Numbered from the stretch's first letter, positions 1-9,833 are shown. The stretch: DNA of 64,000 nt from Bradyrhizobium sp. BR13661 (GCF_029892425.1 NZ_JARXWB010000016.1:62001-126000); one strand, 5' to 3'. A program made the numbers and translations. Notes: a model not told the origin generated them from the letters alone.

Positions 1-225
1 GCCGTGGTTGCGCTCGCCGAAGAGCGCCAGCTTCGCGTCGAGGAGAGATCGTTCACGGTCGCCGAAGCGCTTGCCGCGAAGGAGGCTTTCATCACCTCCG
101 CGTCCCAGTTCGTGCAGCCGGTGATCGCAATCGACGGCAACATGATCGGCAACGGCAAGCCCGGCCCGATGGCAACGCGCCTACGCGAGATCTACGTGGA
201 GTTCGCCAAGGCGACGGCGGTTTAG
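1..225 (+). CDS. Class IV aminotransferase, C-terminal fragment (D-amino-acid aminotransferase-like)
   Basis: Only the last 74 codons lie in the window; the gene begins upstream. The visible part contains the EAFITSAS stretch followed by PVIAIDG and IGNGKPGP. These match the C-terminal half of PLP fold-type IV aminotransferases (D-alanine and branched-chain aminotransferase family), where this region helps bind the cofactor phosphate and the substrate carboxylate. The family transfers an amino group from an amino acid to a 2-oxo acid in the cytoplasm. D-amino-acid specificity is inferred from overall similarity, because the catalytic lysine lies outside the window. The palindromic repeat that begins 15 bases after the stop may act in termination or mRNA protection. 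Confidence 0.75.
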   Translation, partial: AVVALAEERQLRVEERSFTVAEALAAKEAFITSASQFVQPVIAIDGNMIGNGKPGPMATRLREIYVEFAKATAV

Positions 226-239
226 GCCGCACCTACCAC

Positions 240-343
240 TGTCATCGCCCGGCTTGACCGGGCGACCCAGTACTCCGAGACGGTTGTGTTTCTATCGATG
301 GGCCGCGGCGTACTGGATGCCCCGGTCAAGCCGGGGCGTGACA
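240..343. repeat. Palindromic intergenic repeat (REP/BIME-like)
   Basis: Two 34-base arms (240-273 and 310-343) are near-perfect reverse complements of each other with a 36-base centre, so the unit can fold into a long GC-rich hairpin. The arm core reads CCCGGCTTGACCGGG. A related element with a similar core lies at 33472-33557. Such extragenic palindromes are common and multicopy in Bradyrhizobium. The element lies between a plus-strand gene end and a minus-strand gene end, where it could serve as a bidirectional terminator. Confidence 0.8.
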
Positions 344-371
344 GTTGTGGATGTAGGTACGACGCCGTGGC

Positions 372-833
372 CTATGCCACCGACGCCTTCACCTTCACCG
401 GATGCACGGCGCGGAATGCGATCGCCAGTCTGTTCCAGGCGTTGATCGCGCCGATCAGCGCGGTCAGGTTCACCGTCTCCGCATCGGAGAACTGGGTGCG
501 AACCTGCTCATAGACATCGTCGGGCGCGTGCGTCTCGGCAATCAGCGTCACCGACTCGGTCCAGGCCAGCGCGGCGCGCTCGCGGTCGGTATAGAGCGGG
601 GATTCGCGCCAGGCGTCGAGCAGGTAGATACGCTGCTCGGTCTCGCCCCGCTTGCGGGCGTCTTCGGTGTGCATGTTGATGCAGAAGGCGCAGCCGTTGA
701 TCTGCGAGGCCCGGATCTTGACCAGCTCGATCAGCGACTTCTCGAGTCCGGTGGACTGGATCTGCTCTTCCAGCGCCATCAGCGCCTTCATGGTGTCGGG
801 GGCAGCCTGGTAGAAATTCATGCGGGGCTTCAT
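372..833 (-). CDS. Carboxymuconolactone decarboxylase/AhpD-family protein
   Basis: The 153-aa protein has the AhpD-type core: a CxxC pair followed by a histidine (CAFCINMH, about residues 49-56) with acidic residues after it. The family includes peroxide-reducing enzymes that use this redox cysteine pair, and many members of unknown substrate. It is cytoplasmic with no signal peptide. An AAGGAGA ribosome site precedes the ATG. It is the last gene of a minus-strand group with the HlyD and DHA2 efflux genes, 27 bases from the latter, so it is probably co-transcribed and may deal with oxidants or with a compound also exported by the pump. The substrate cannot be read from the sequence. Confidence 0.85.
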   Translation of the reverse strand: MKPRMNFYQAAPDTMKALMALEEQIQSTGLEKSLIELVKIRASQINGCAFCINMHTEDARKRGETEQRIYLLDAWRESPLYTDRERAALAWTESVTLIAETHAPDDVYEQVRTQFSDAETVNLTALIGAINAWNRLAIAFRAVHPVKVKASVA

Positions 834-860
834 GGTTGGTCTCCTTGCTTCAAGTTGAGG

Positions 861-2492
861 TTAGTGAGCGCCGCCGGCCGAGGCATGGCCGGCTTTCTTC
901 AGAAAGAGGACGGCAATCAGGGCGACGATCAGCGCCATGCCGAGCAGATAGAAAGTGTCGCTGAAGGCGAGGATGTAGGCCTGCTTCTGCACGATATGTC
1001 CGATCGCGACATAGGCACGATGCGTGGCGTCGGCACGGTCGAGCACGCCGTGATTGATGAAATACTGCGTGAGCTGTTCCAGCCGCGTGCGAGTGGCCTG
1101 TTCGAACACCGAGACCGACTGCATCAGTACGTTGGAGTGATACTGCTCGCGCTTGGTCAGCACGGTCTGAAGCAGCGCGATGCCGACGGCGCCGCCGAGA
1201 TTGCGCATCATGTTGAACAGGCCCGAGGCCGAGCCCGCATTCTCCGCTTCGATGCCTGCAGTGGCAACAGCCGACAGCGGCGCCATCACCAGCGCCTGGC
1301 CGATGGCACGGACGACATTGGGCCACAGCAGCTGGTCGGCGGCGTAGTCGCTGGTCATGAAGATGTTCATGAAGTTCGAGCCGGCAAACAGAATGAAGCC
1401 GATGCCGATGATGATCCGCGCGTCGAACTTCTGCATCAGGCGCGGCACCAGCGGGATCAGCATGAGCTGCGGCAATCCGGTCCAGGCCAGCACCGTGCCG
1501 ATCTGCTCGGAATTGTAGCCTTGGATGCGCGACAGATATTGCGGCAGGATGAACACCGAGCCGTACAGCGCGACGCCGAGCAGGAAGTTGGCGAGCATGC
1601 CGAAGCCGAAATTGCGACGGACCAGCAGGCGCAGGTTCAACAGCGGCTTCTTCACCGTGAGCTCGATGATCAGGAACATTGTCAGCGCAACGACCGCGAT
1701 CACGCTGAGCTTGACGATGAAGGGTGAGCCGAACCAGTCGTCCTTGTTGCCTTCTTCCAGAACGGTTTGAAGCGCCGACAAGCCAATCGCCATGGTAATG
1801 ATGCCGGCCCAGTCGCCTTCCGCGAGCAGCGACAGCTTCATCGGCTTGGCGTCGAGCGCATACCAGAGCATGCCGACCATGATCGCGCCAGGCACGACGT
1901 TGACGTAGAAGATGTACTGCCAGCCGAAGTTCTCGGTGAGATAGCCGCCGATGGTCGGACCGATCGCCGGTGCGAACGTCGCAGACAACGCGAACAGCGC
2001 AAGGCCGACCGGCTGCTTGGCCCGCGGCAGCAGCGTGATGATGAGCGTGAATGCCATCGGGATCAAGACGCCGCCGGTAAAGCCCTGCACGGCGCGCAGC
2101 ACGATCATCTGCGGCAAATCCTGCGCCAGCGCGCAGGCCGCCGACAGCAACAGGAACAGAACCGCGTTGGTGAGCAGATAGATCCGGATCGAGAACACCT
2201 GAGCGAGCCAGCCGGAGAGCGGGATCACGACGATCTCGGCGATCAGGTAGGAGGTCGAGATCCAGCCGCCATCGTCGATGCCGGCGCCGATCGCGCCCTG
2301 GATGTCGGCGAGCGAGGCGTTGACGATCTGGATGTTCAGCACCGCCATGAACGCGCCGAGCGTGGCGCCGATCACGGCAATCCAGGTCTTGGTGGATGTC
2401 TTGGTAGACATTGTCGGCGCTGCGGGCGCCGAAGCAGGCGCGGGGAGATTGGCGGCGGAATCGGCGTTGATGGTCGGTTGGAGCGTGCTCAT
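861..2492 (-). CDS. DHA2-family MFS drug efflux transporter (EmrB/QacA type)
   Basis: The 543-aa inner-membrane protein has about 14 hydrophobic segments, the DHA2 pattern. Segment 1 carries the LNIQIVN sequence (about 53-59), and the antiporter motif C variant GPTIGGYL lies at about 178-185. These proteins export lipophilic or toxic compounds with proton antiport and pair with a HlyD/EmrA adaptor to cross the periplasm. The adaptor gene lies just upstream (116-base gap) on the same strand. The first 35 residues are hydrophilic and Ala/Pro-rich. The start is supported by a GAGG site 6 bases before the ATG. Substrate is unknown; control by the divergent LysR gene at 3900 is likely. Confidence 0.93.
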   Translation of the reverse strand: MSTLQPTINADSAANLPAPASAPAAPTMSTKTSTKTWIAVIGATLGAFMAVLNIQIVNASLADIQGAIGAGIDDGGWISTSYLIAEIVVIPLSGWLAQVFSIRIYLLTNAVLFLLLSAACALAQDLPQMIVLRAVQGFTGGVLIPMAFTLIITLLPRAKQPVGLALFALSATFAPAIGPTIGGYLTENFGWQYIFYVNVVPGAIMVGMLWYALDAKPMKLSLLAEGDWAGIITMAIGLSALQTVLEEGNKDDWFGSPFIVKLSVIAVVALTMFLIIELTVKKPLLNLRLLVRRNFGFGMLANFLLGVALYGSVFILPQYLSRIQGYNSEQIGTVLAWTGLPQLMLIPLVPRLMQKFDARIIIGIGFILFAGSNFMNIFMTSDYAADQLLWPNVVRAIGQALVMAPLSAVATAGIEAENAGSASGLFNMMRNLGGAVGIALLQTVLTKREQYHSNVLMQSVSVFEQATRTRLEQLTQYFINHGVLDRADATHRAYVAIGHIVQKQAYILAFSDTFYLLGMALIVALIAVLFLKKAGHASAGGAH

Positions 2493-2608
2493 GGAAGCCT
2501 CGTCTCATTACGGAGACAGGATGCGTTAGGCGGATCGTTTCGATAATCAGGGAAGTCCGGAAAGGATCATCCGGCAGGACTTGATAATCCTGCCGAGCCC
2601 TTCCGGCG

Positions 2609-3760
2609 TCAGCCGCCGTTCGCGCGCAACGAGTTGTCGGCAACGCGCTTGGCGGTCTCGTACTCAGCCACCACGGTCGCCTTGGTGTCGACCGTCGGCA
2701 CCGCCGACATGCCGGGCCGCAGCAGGCCGGTGAGGCTGTGGTCATCGAGCACGATCTTCACAGGGACACGCTGCACGATCTTGGTGAAGTTGCCCGTAGC
2801 ATTGTCGGGAGGCAGCAGCGCGAATTCAAGTCCGCTGGCCGGCGACAGGCTGTCGACATGGCCATGCAGCGTGCGATTGCGAAAACTGTCGACGATCAGC
2901 TCGACCGGCTGGCCTGCGCGCACATGGGTCAGCTGCGTCTCCTTGAAGTTCGCGACCACATAGACTGCATCGAGCGGAACCACCGCCATCAGTTGCGTGC
3001 CGGCCTGCACGTACTGTCCGACGCGCAAAGACCGGGCGCCGACCGTGCCGTCAACGGGCGCGGTGATCTCGGTATAGGACAGGTTCAGCTCCGCCTGATC
3101 CGCGACCGCGCGGGCGTGATCGAGCTGTGCGGTCGCCTGCGCGCGCTGCGTGGTCAGCACGTCGACCTTGCGCTGCGCGGCGACGAGGCCCGACTTGGCG
3201 TGCTGCAATTGCGCGTTGCTGGCGCGGAGTGCCGCATCGGTCTGCTGCGCGCGCTGGATCGTGCCGGAGCCCGACTTCATGAGGTCGTCATAGCGGGCGC
3301 GCTCTTCCTGCGCGAACTTCAAATTCGCATCAGCGGCCGTGACGTCAGCGGTGCTCTGTTCGATGATCGGTTGTTGCAGCTCGAGCTGGGCATCGAGATT
3401 GCGGACCGAAGCTTCGGCGGCGGCGACGTCGGCGTGGGCCTGGCCGAGCGCGGCCTTGAAGTCGCGGTCGTCGATCCTCGCCAGCACCTGCCCGGCCTTG
3501 ACCCGCTCGTTGTCGCCGACCAGCACCTTCGCGATGTAGCCGGAAACTTTTGGCGCGATGATCGTGGAGTCCGCCTTCACATAGGCGTCATCGGTCGATT
3601 CCAGGTACCGGCCGGTCGTCAGGTAATCGTAGCCAAAGTCGCCGGCAACAGCGACGCCGAGGGCCAGCGCCAGCCCGAGGGCTGCCCGCTTGATCGCCTT
3701 CCGGGACGGTTTCAGGATAATTTTACCAGTTTTTTCAATAGTATAAGCGGCATTCGACAT
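2609..3760 (-). CDS. HlyD/EmrA-family membrane fusion protein
   Basis: This is the periplasmic adaptor of the efflux pump. The reading frame is open further upstream, but the ATG at 3760 has a GGAGG site 5 bases away and gives a 383-aa protein of normal length. A short cytoplasmic basic tail is followed by one membrane anchor (about 25-42), the first half of a biotinyl-lipoyl hairpin domain (KVSGYIAKVLVGDNERVKAGQVL), a long Ala/Gln-rich coiled coil (about 95-190), the second lipoyl half (APVDGTVGARSLRVGQYV) and a beta-barrel domain. It would connect the DHA2 transporter to an outer-membrane channel, for which no gene is visible here. Confidence 0.93.
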   Translation of the reverse strand: MSNAAYTIEKTGKIILKPSRKAIKRAALGLALALGVAVAGDFGYDYLTTGRYLESTDDAYVKADSTIIAPKVSGYIAKVLVGDNERVKAGQVLARIDDRDFKAALGQAHADVAAAEASVRNLDAQLELQQPIIEQSTADVTAADANLKFAQEERARYDDLMKSGSGTIQRAQQTDAALRASNAQLQHAKSGLVAAQRKVDVLTTQRAQATAQLDHARAVADQAELNLSYTEITAPVDGTVGARSLRVGQYVQAGTQLMAVVPLDAVYVVANFKETQLTHVRAGQPVELIVDSFRNRTLHGHVDSLSPASGLEFALLPPDNATGNFTKIVQRVPVKIVLDDHSLTGLLRPGMSAVPTVDTKATVVAEYETAKRVADNSLRANGG

Positions 3761-3899
3761 GACATCCTCCGGATTCCCTGGGCGTCCCGTTCCGAAGGGG
3801 CGCTGCTGTCTGCGCGGAAGATGCGCTGTCCCGGCGCCTGTGATAATCCGCCAAAAAGCAAATTGATTGTCCACCCACGCTGCATAATCCGAGGCGCTC

Positions 3900-4811
3900 A
3901 TGGACCGGCTGACCAGTCTGACCGCTTTCGTCCGGGTCGTTGATACCGGCGGGTTCTCCGCCGCAGCGCGCAAGCTCAACATGTCCACGACCATGGTGAG
4001 CAATCACATCCAGGCGCTGGAGGAGCGGCTCGGTGCGCGGCTGCTCAATCGCACCACGCGCAAGGTCAGCGTCACCGAGATCGGCAAGGCCTATTATGAC
4101 CGCTGTACCCAGATCCTCGCTGACATCGAGCAGGCCGACGACATCGCAGGTGCCTTACAGTCAGTGCCGCGGGGCACGCTGCGGATTCACAGCGCCACCC
4201 ACATGGTGCCGTTCGTCGCAGGCGTCGTGGTCAAAATGCTGTCGACCTATCCGGAGGTGAAGGTCGATCTGCGCATGGGCGAAGCCGATGTCGACTTGAT
4301 CGAGGAGGGCTATGACGTTGCGCTGCGCATGACACCGCCGCCGGATTCCAGCCTGATCGTCCGCAGCCTCGCCACCTGGCGCCACGTGCTGTGCTGTTCG
4401 CATGATTATCTCGAAAAGCATGGTCGCGTGCTGCAGCTCGCCGAGCTCACCGCGCACAATTGCGGCCGCCACCTCAACTATCCCTTTGGCGACGAATGGC
4501 GCTTCTTCGATCGCAAAGGCTCGCCCGCCTCGGTGCGCGTTTCAGGCAGCCTCGTCACCAATAGCGGAGAGGCGCTGCGACGGATGGTGTTGGGAGGTGC
4601 CGGCATCGGCCTGCTCGCCGGATTTCTGGTGAGCGACGATCTCGATGCCGGGCGGCTGGTGCGCCTGCTGCCGGAATACCGGCCGGTGGAGATGTCGTTG
4701 AACGCAGTCTATCCGCACCGCCACCATCTGTCGGCGAAGGTCAGGACTTTCATCGACATGCTGGTGCTCCACAGCGCCGAGCAGCAGAAGCTGATTAATC
4801 CTTATTCGTGA
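3900..4811 (+). CDS. LysR-family transcriptional regulator, divergent to efflux operon
   Basis: The 303-aa protein has an N-terminal winged helix-turn-helix (about 1-60, with FSAAARKLNMSTTMVSNHIQALEERLG) and a periplasmic-binding-protein-like effector domain behind it. It belongs to the group of short LysR proteins near efflux and oxidoreductase genes. It is divergent to the HlyD-DHA2-AhpD operon across 139 bases, the usual arrangement for a LysR protein and its target, so it probably senses a compound that the pump exports. Its stop lies 19 bases from the stop of the convergent amidase gene. Confidence 0.92.
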   Translation: MDRLTSLTAFVRVVDTGGFSAAARKLNMSTTMVSNHIQALEERLGARLLNRTTRKVSVTEIGKAYYDRCTQILADIEQADDIAGALQSVPRGTLRIHSATHMVPFVAGVVVKMLSTYPEVKVDLRMGEADVDLIEEGYDVALRMTPPPDSSLIVRSLATWRHVLCCSHDYLEKHGRVLQLAELTAHNCGRHLNYPFGDEWRFFDRKGSPASVRVSGSLVTNSGEALRRMVLGGAGIGLLAGFLVSDDLDAGRLVRLLPEYRPVEMSLNAVYPHRHHLSAKVRTFIDMLVLHSAEQQKLINPYS

Positions 4812-4830
4812 GGCCCAGCCGACGGAACCG

Positions 4831-6255
4831 TCAGCGCGGCGGCGGTATCCGCCCAAACACGTCATCAAGAGCGATGCCAATCGCGAGCAGCCGTTCGTCG
4901 CTGCCCGCCGGGCCGTCGAGCTCGAGCCCGATCGGTAACTTGCTGGTCTCGCCCAGCGCGATCGGAATCTGGATGCCGGGAATGCCCGCATTGCTGCCGG
5001 GATCGGTGTTCTGGATGAACAGCCCGAAATTTTCGAGACTGCTGGAGTCCGGATTGGACGCGATCGCGACCCGTGGCGTGGTCGGGAAGACGATGGCGTC
5101 GAGACGGCTGCTTGCAAACATCTCTGCGTACAGCGCCTGAAGCGCGGGCCGCGCGACATTGATGGCGTGATCGTAAAGCGGCTTTGCATCGACAAAGCTA
5201 CCGTCGGGCGCCGGCAATTTGCGCGGCAGCACCAGTCCTTCATAGGTACCCTTGACATCCGCGCTCGTGATTTGCGCGACCATCGCCTCGACGGTGACGC
5301 CTGTGCCCGTGCGCTTGAGATAGGCGACCATGTCGTCATAGGCCTCATACAACGCGACCGGAAATCCGACCTGGCCGTTGAGCTGTGCCAGTTCCGGCAT
5401 CTCCATATCGATCACGGTGACGCCTTGCGCCTTCAATCTGACGAGTGCTGCATCGAACGCAGCTTGCGTGTCTGCATCGAGATTCGCCAGCATGCTCTTC
5501 ACGAGGCCGAGACGGACCTGTCTCAGATCAGCCGCTCCGACCGCATCGCCGTCGGTAATGACGCGATCGAGCAGCGCGACATCAGCCATCGTCGCCGCCA
5601 TCGGGCCTGCGGTGTCGCGGGTATGCGAGATCGGCGCGATGCCGGCCTGCAGATAGCGGCCGACGGTCGGCCGCAGCGAGGCGCACCCGTTCAGCGCGCC
5701 GGGCACGCGCACCGATCCGCCGGTGTCGGTGCCGAGCCCGCCCGCCACGATCCGCGCGCCGATCGCGGCGCCCGTGCCTGAGGACGAGCCGCCGGCAATC
5801 AGTGCGTGATTGTAGGCGTTGCGTACGCCGTATTCGGTGCCGGTCTTGAACGCGGTGTTGTAGCCGGAGATGCCGAACGCAAGCTCGTGCATGTTGGTCT
5901 TGCCGATGATGACGGCGCCCGCGGCCCGCAGTTTTGCCACCACAGGTGCATCAGTGCTCGGAATGAAGGTCTTCAACCCCGGCGTTCCAGCCGTGCAGGG
6001 CAGCCCCGCGACCTCGATATTGTCCTTGATGACGATGGGAACGCCGCCGAGCGGTTTGCTGCCTGCGCCTGTGCCCTGCGTATCGAACGCGACGGCGGCC
6101 TTCAGCGCGCCTTCCTCGTCCAGGGTGACGAAGGCGTTGAGGTCAGCTTTGGCCTTGGCCCGGGCAAGCGCTTCGGAGGTGAGCGCGTGGCTTGTGATTT
6201 TTCCGGCTGCGAGCTCGGCTGCGGCCTGGGTCAAGGTCAACTGATCGAAATCCAT
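4831..6255 (-). CDS. Amidase signature family hydrolase
   Basis: The 474-aa enzyme carries the Ser-cisSer-Lys triad of amidase-signature proteins: Lys78 in VIKDNIEVAG, the cis-serine in AGGSSSGTGAA (157-158) and the nucleophile Ser181 in GTDTGGSVRVPG. It hydrolyses an amide to a carboxylate and ammonia. Indole-acetamide hydrolases and other aryl-amidases of rhizobia belong to this family, and the neighbouring indolepyruvate-type oxidoreductase makes an aromatic substrate plausible but unproven. The frame extends to an ATG at 6306; the ATG at 6255 starts the conserved MDFDQLTLTQ region and is preferred. No signal peptide is seen. Confidence 0.88.
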   Translation of the reverse strand: MDFDQLTLTQAAAELAAGKITSHALTSEALARAKAKADLNAFVTLDEEGALKAAVAFDTQGTGAGSKPLGGVPIVIKDNIEVAGLPCTAGTPGLKTFIPSTDAPVVAKLRAAGAVIIGKTNMHELAFGISGYNTAFKTGTEYGVRNAYNHALIAGGSSSGTGAAIGARIVAGGLGTDTGGSVRVPGALNGCASLRPTVGRYLQAGIAPISHTRDTAGPMAATMADVALLDRVITDGDAVGAADLRQVRLGLVKSMLANLDADTQAAFDAALVRLKAQGVTVIDMEMPELAQLNGQVGFPVALYEAYDDMVAYLKRTGTGVTVEAMVAQITSADVKGTYEGLVLPRKLPAPDGSFVDAKPLYDHAINVARPALQALYAEMFASSRLDAIVFPTTPRVAIASNPDSSSLENFGLFIQNTDPGSNAGIPGIQIPIALGETSKLPIGLELDGPAGSDERLLAIGIALDDVFGRIPPPR

Positions 6256-6330
6256 GATACGCCACCCGATTGCAGGGCTCCATGAGGGAGCCTCTTCAAT
6301 CCGCAAGGCTGAAGCCTTGGCGGCGTCGCG

Positions 6331-9300
6331 TCAACCGGTGGCGCGCATCTTTGCCGGCGAAGATGCGGCGAGACCCGCGAGCAGCTGCTCGACCTCGGGC
6401 TTCACCTTCGCGATTGCCGCATCCTTTACCGGTCCGTAGCCACGGATGTCCATCGGCGCCCTGGCGATGGAGAGGAGATCGGGCAGATGCGCTGCGTCGA
6501 GCTTGCCCAGCATTTGCGCGATGATGCCCTCGTACCAGGCAATCAGCTCTCGCTCGGCGCGGCGCTCCGCGGTGTAGCCGAACGGATCGAACCGCGTTCC
6601 GCGCAGCACCTTCAGCCGTGCCAGCGCTGCGAGTGGCGTCTGGATCCACTGGCCAAAGGCGCGCTTGCGTGGACGGCCACGGGCGTCTTGGCCGGACGGC
6701 AGGAACGGCGGTGCGAGATGATACTGGACGCTGAACCCGTCCTCGAATTCGCGCTTCAATTCGTCGAGGAAGCCGCCCTGCATGTGCAGGCGTGCCACCT
6801 CGTATTCGTCTTTGTAGGCCATCAGCTTGAACAGGGAGCGGGCAACGGACTCGGTGAGCGCTTCGCTGTTAAGGGCGGCCTCAGCATCCCGGACTTTTGC
6901 CACGAGCGCCCGGTAGCGCGCCGCGTAGGCTTCGTCCTGGTAGGCGGTGAGAAAATCCGCGCGCCGGGCGATGATCTGATCAAGCGTCTCGGCTTTCGGC
7001 GCCTCGTCGACCTTCGGCACAAAGTCGGGATCCGCGGCGACAATCCGGCCCCATGCAAAGGCCTGCTTGTTGCGCTCGACTGCAACACCGTTCAGCTCGA
7101 TCGCGCGCAGCAGGGCCGATAGCGAGACCGGCACCAAGCCACGCTGCCAGGCAAAGCCGAGCATGATGATGTTGGCATAGACGCCGTCGCCGAGCAGCCG
7201 TTCGGCCAGCGCGTTCGCATCGAGCGTGTCGAGATTGTCGTTGCCGACGACCTGCCGGATCGCACGCAGGCGCGCGGGGGAGGCGAGATCGGCGTCGCGA
7301 AAGCGAACGACGTCGCCGGTCGGCATCTCCGCGGTGTTCACAGCGGCGCGTGTACCCCGGCGATAGGTGCCGGATGCTTTCGGCGAGGAACTGACGACGA
7401 GGTCGCATCCGATCAGTGCATCGGCCGCGCCCTGGTCGATGCGGACCTGGTGCAGCGCCTCGGGTGAAGCGGCAAGCCGGACGAAGCTCAGCACGGGTCC
7501 GAATTTCTGTGCAAAGCCGGTAAAGTCCAGCACCGAGACGCCGCGTCGTTCCAGATGCGCCGCCATGCCGATCAGCGCGCCGACGGTGATCACACCCGTG
7601 CCGCCGACGCCGGTCACCAGCAAATCATAGGGACGATCGAGTGTTGGAGGGGGCGGGAGAGAAAGCGTTGCGGCGCGGCCGATCGCGTCGATCTGGCTCG
7701 CGCTCTTCTTGCGGCGCGTCCCACCTTCGACCGTGACAAAGCTCGGGCAGAAGCCGTTGAGGCAGGAAAAGTCCTTGTTGCAAGCGGACAGATTGATCTG
7801 GCGCTTGCGGCCGAACGGCGTCTCTTTCGGCTCGACGCTGAGGCAATTGGATTCGACCGAGCAATCGCCGCAGCCTTCGCAAACGAGGTCGTTGATGTAG
7901 GCAAAGCGTTTTGGGTCGGCCATCTGCCCGCGCTTGCGCCGGCGCCGCTTCTCGGTGGCGCAAGTCTGCTGGTAGATCAGCACGGAGACGCCGGAGACAT
8001 CGCGCAGCTCACGCTGCACGGCGTCCATATCCTCGCGCGGATGGATGGTCACGCCACCGGGCAGGTCCGCAGGAGAAAACTGGGTGTGATCATCCGACAC
8101 CAGCGCGATGCGCGTCACGCCCTCGGCGCGGACGCTGTGGGCGATCGCATGCACGCTGACGGGGCCGTCGACCGGCTGGCCGCCGGTCATGGCGACGGCG
8201 TCGTTGAACAGGATCTTGTAGGTGATGTTGGCCTTGGCGGCGATCGCCTGCCGGATCGCCATCGAGCCGGAGTGATAATAGGTGCCTTCGCCGAGATTCT
8301 GGAACACGTGTTTGTGGCCGGTAAATCGTGACGATGCGGCCCAGTTCACGCCCTCACCGCCCATCTGGATCAGCGAGGAGGTCTCGCGGTCCATCCAGCT
8401 CGCCATGAAATGGCAGCCGATGCCGGCCAGCGCCTTCGATCCTTCCGGCACCTTCGTCGAGGTGTTGTGCGGGCAGCCCGAGCAGAAATAGGGCGTGCGA
8501 GTTGCGCCCGCGACGTTGATGGTCCGTTCGGCCTCCGGCAACAGGGCAGCGGCGCGCGCGGCGAGATTGAGGCCCGGAAACATCGGATCGAGCCGCTTCG
8601 CCAGCACAGAGGCCAGCGCGCGCGGTGACAATTCGCCGATCCACGAGATCAAGCGTGCCCCTCGCTCATCGTGTTTGCCAACCATCCGCTCGGGCTTGCT
8701 GCCTGGATAGTCGTAAAAATATTCCTTGAACTGGCTCTCGATGATGCCGCGTTTTTCCTCGACCACGAGGATCTCGCGCTTGCCCTTCACGAAGTCCATG
8801 GCGTCATGCAGCGCCAGCGGCCAGACCATGCCGACCTTGTAAATATCGATGCCGATGCTGCGGCAGGCGGCCTCATCGAGGCCCATCAGCCGCAGCGCTT
8901 CCATCAGATCGAGATGCGCCTTGCCGGTCGTGACGATGCCATAGGTGGCATTGGGGATGTCGTAGATGTGGCGATCGATCGGATTGGCTTTCGCGAAGGC
9001 GTAGACGGCGTGCTTCTTCGCCTCCAGCCGTTCCTCGATCTGCGGTCCCGGCAGATCGGGCCAGCGATAGTGTAGCCCACCCGGCGGCGGCATGAAGTCG
9101 GGTTTGCGGAAGATGCGCGGGGGGCGCAGGGCGACGGATGCGCTCGATTCGACGATCTCGGATATCGCCTTGAAGCCGATCCACATGCCGGAGAAGCGGC
9201 TCAGCGCGTAGCCATATTCGCCGAACGCCAGATATTCGTCGACACTTGCCGGATGCAGCGTCGGCATGAACCAGCTCATGAACGCGACGTCAGACTGGTG

Positions 9301-9780
9301 CGGCATCGACGAGGACACGCAGCCATGGTCGTCGCCAGCGACCACCAGCACGCCGCCATGCGGCGAGGAGCCGTAGGCGTTGCCGTGCTTGAGAGCATCG
9401 CCGGAGCGATCGACGCCAGGGCCCTTGCCGTACCACAGCCCGAACACGCCATCGACCTCGCGCTCGGCTTGCGTCTCGACCTGTTGCGAGCCGAGCACCG
9501 CGGTGGCCGCGAGGTCTTCATTGACGGCGGGGAGGAATTCGATGCGGTCTTTCTTGAGCCGCTCCTGGATGCGCCAAAGCTCCAGGTCGACACCGCCGAG
9601 CGGCGAGCCGCGATAGCCGGAGATGAAGCCGGCGGTGTTGAGCCCCGCGGCTCGGTCGCGCCTGATCTGGTCGAGCGCGATGCGGACGATCGCTTGCGTG
9701 CCCGTGAGGAAGACGCGGCCCTCCTCGCGCGCGTAGCGGTCGGAGAGTTCGTAAGCGTCGAGTGACGAAATGGCGTCCAT
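6331..9780 (-). CDS. Fused indolepyruvate ferredoxin oxidoreductase (thiamine-dependent 2-oxoacid:ferredoxin oxidoreductase)
   Basis: This 1149-aa single-chain enzyme oxidatively decarboxylates an aryl or branched 2-oxo acid to the acyl-CoA and passes electrons to ferredoxin. It replaces the two-subunit IorA/IorB of archaea. The order is: N-terminal pyrimidine-binding domain; a TPP-binding domain (GEGTYYHSGSMAIRQAI and FNDAVAMTGGQP, about 490-545); an iron-sulfur segment at about 635-690 with CEGCGDC, CNKDFSC and NGFCP cysteines; a gamma-type domain starting near 715 with GVGGTGVITVG; and a C-terminal extension. The ATG at 9780 has a GAGG site and is preferred over one at 9798. Divergent to it is an Lrp-type regulator, suggesting induction by amino-acid surplus. 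Confidence 0.93.
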   Translation of the reverse strand: MDAISSLDAYELSDRYAREEGRVFLTGTQAIVRIALDQIRRDRAAGLNTAGFISGYRGSPLGGVDLELWRIQERLKKDRIEFLPAVNEDLAATAVLGSQQVETQAEREVDGVFGLWYGKGPGVDRSGDALKHGNAYGSSPHGGVLVVAGDDHGCVSSSMPHQSDVAFMSWFMPTLHPASVDEYLAFGEYGYALSRFSGMWIGFKAISEIVESSASVALRPPRIFRKPDFMPPPGGLHYRWPDLPGPQIEERLEAKKHAVYAFAKANPIDRHIYDIPNATYGIVTTGKAHLDLMEALRLMGLDEAACRSIGIDIYKVGMVWPLALHDAMDFVKGKREILVVEEKRGIIESQFKEYFYDYPGSKPERMVGKHDERGARLISWIGELSPRALASVLAKRLDPMFPGLNLAARAAALLPEAERTINVAGATRTPYFCSGCPHNTSTKVPEGSKALAGIGCHFMASWMDRETSSLIQMGGEGVNWAASSRFTGHKHVFQNLGEGTYYHSGSMAIRQAIAAKANITYKILFNDAVAMTGGQPVDGPVSVHAIAHSVRAEGVTRIALVSDDHTQFSPADLPGGVTIHPREDMDAVQRELRDVSGVSVLIYQQTCATEKRRRRKRGQMADPKRFAYINDLVCEGCGDCSVESNCLSVEPKETPFGRKRQINLSACNKDFSCLNGFCPSFVTVEGGTRRKKSASQIDAIGRAATLSLPPPPTLDRPYDLLVTGVGGTGVITVGALIGMAAHLERRGVSVLDFTGFAQKFGPVLSFVRLAASPEALHQVRIDQGAADALIGCDLVVSSSPKASGTYRRGTRAAVNTAEMPTGDVVRFRDADLASPARLRAIRQVVGNDNLDTLDANALAERLLGDGVYANIIMLGFAWQRGLVPVSLSALLRAIELNGVAVERNKQAFAWGRIVAADPDFVPKVDEAPKAETLDQIIARRADFLTAYQDEAYAARYRALVAKVRDAEAALNSEALTESVARSLFKLMAYKDEYEVARLHMQGGFLDELKREFEDGFSVQYHLAPPFLPSGQDARGRPRKRAFGQWIQTPLAALARLKVLRGTRFDPFGYTAERRAERELIAWYEGIIAQMLGKLDAAHLPDLLSIARAPMDIRGYGPVKDAAIAKVKPEVEQLLAGLAASSPAKMRATG

Positions 9781-9833
9781 GCGGACCTCGCGCGGCATCC
9801 TGCCGATAAGAGAGGTTAAGCCGGGGCCTATGG

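Noticed and set aside
402..1727. 441-codon open frame on the plus strand
   Set aside because: It is antisense to the AhpD and DHA2 genes; His/Arg/Gln-rich composition is typical of reverse-frame shadows in GC-rich DNA.
850..2745. 631-codon minus-strand frame
   Set aside because: Out of phase with the DHA2 transporter; Arg-rich and without motifs, while the transporter frame has clear family features.
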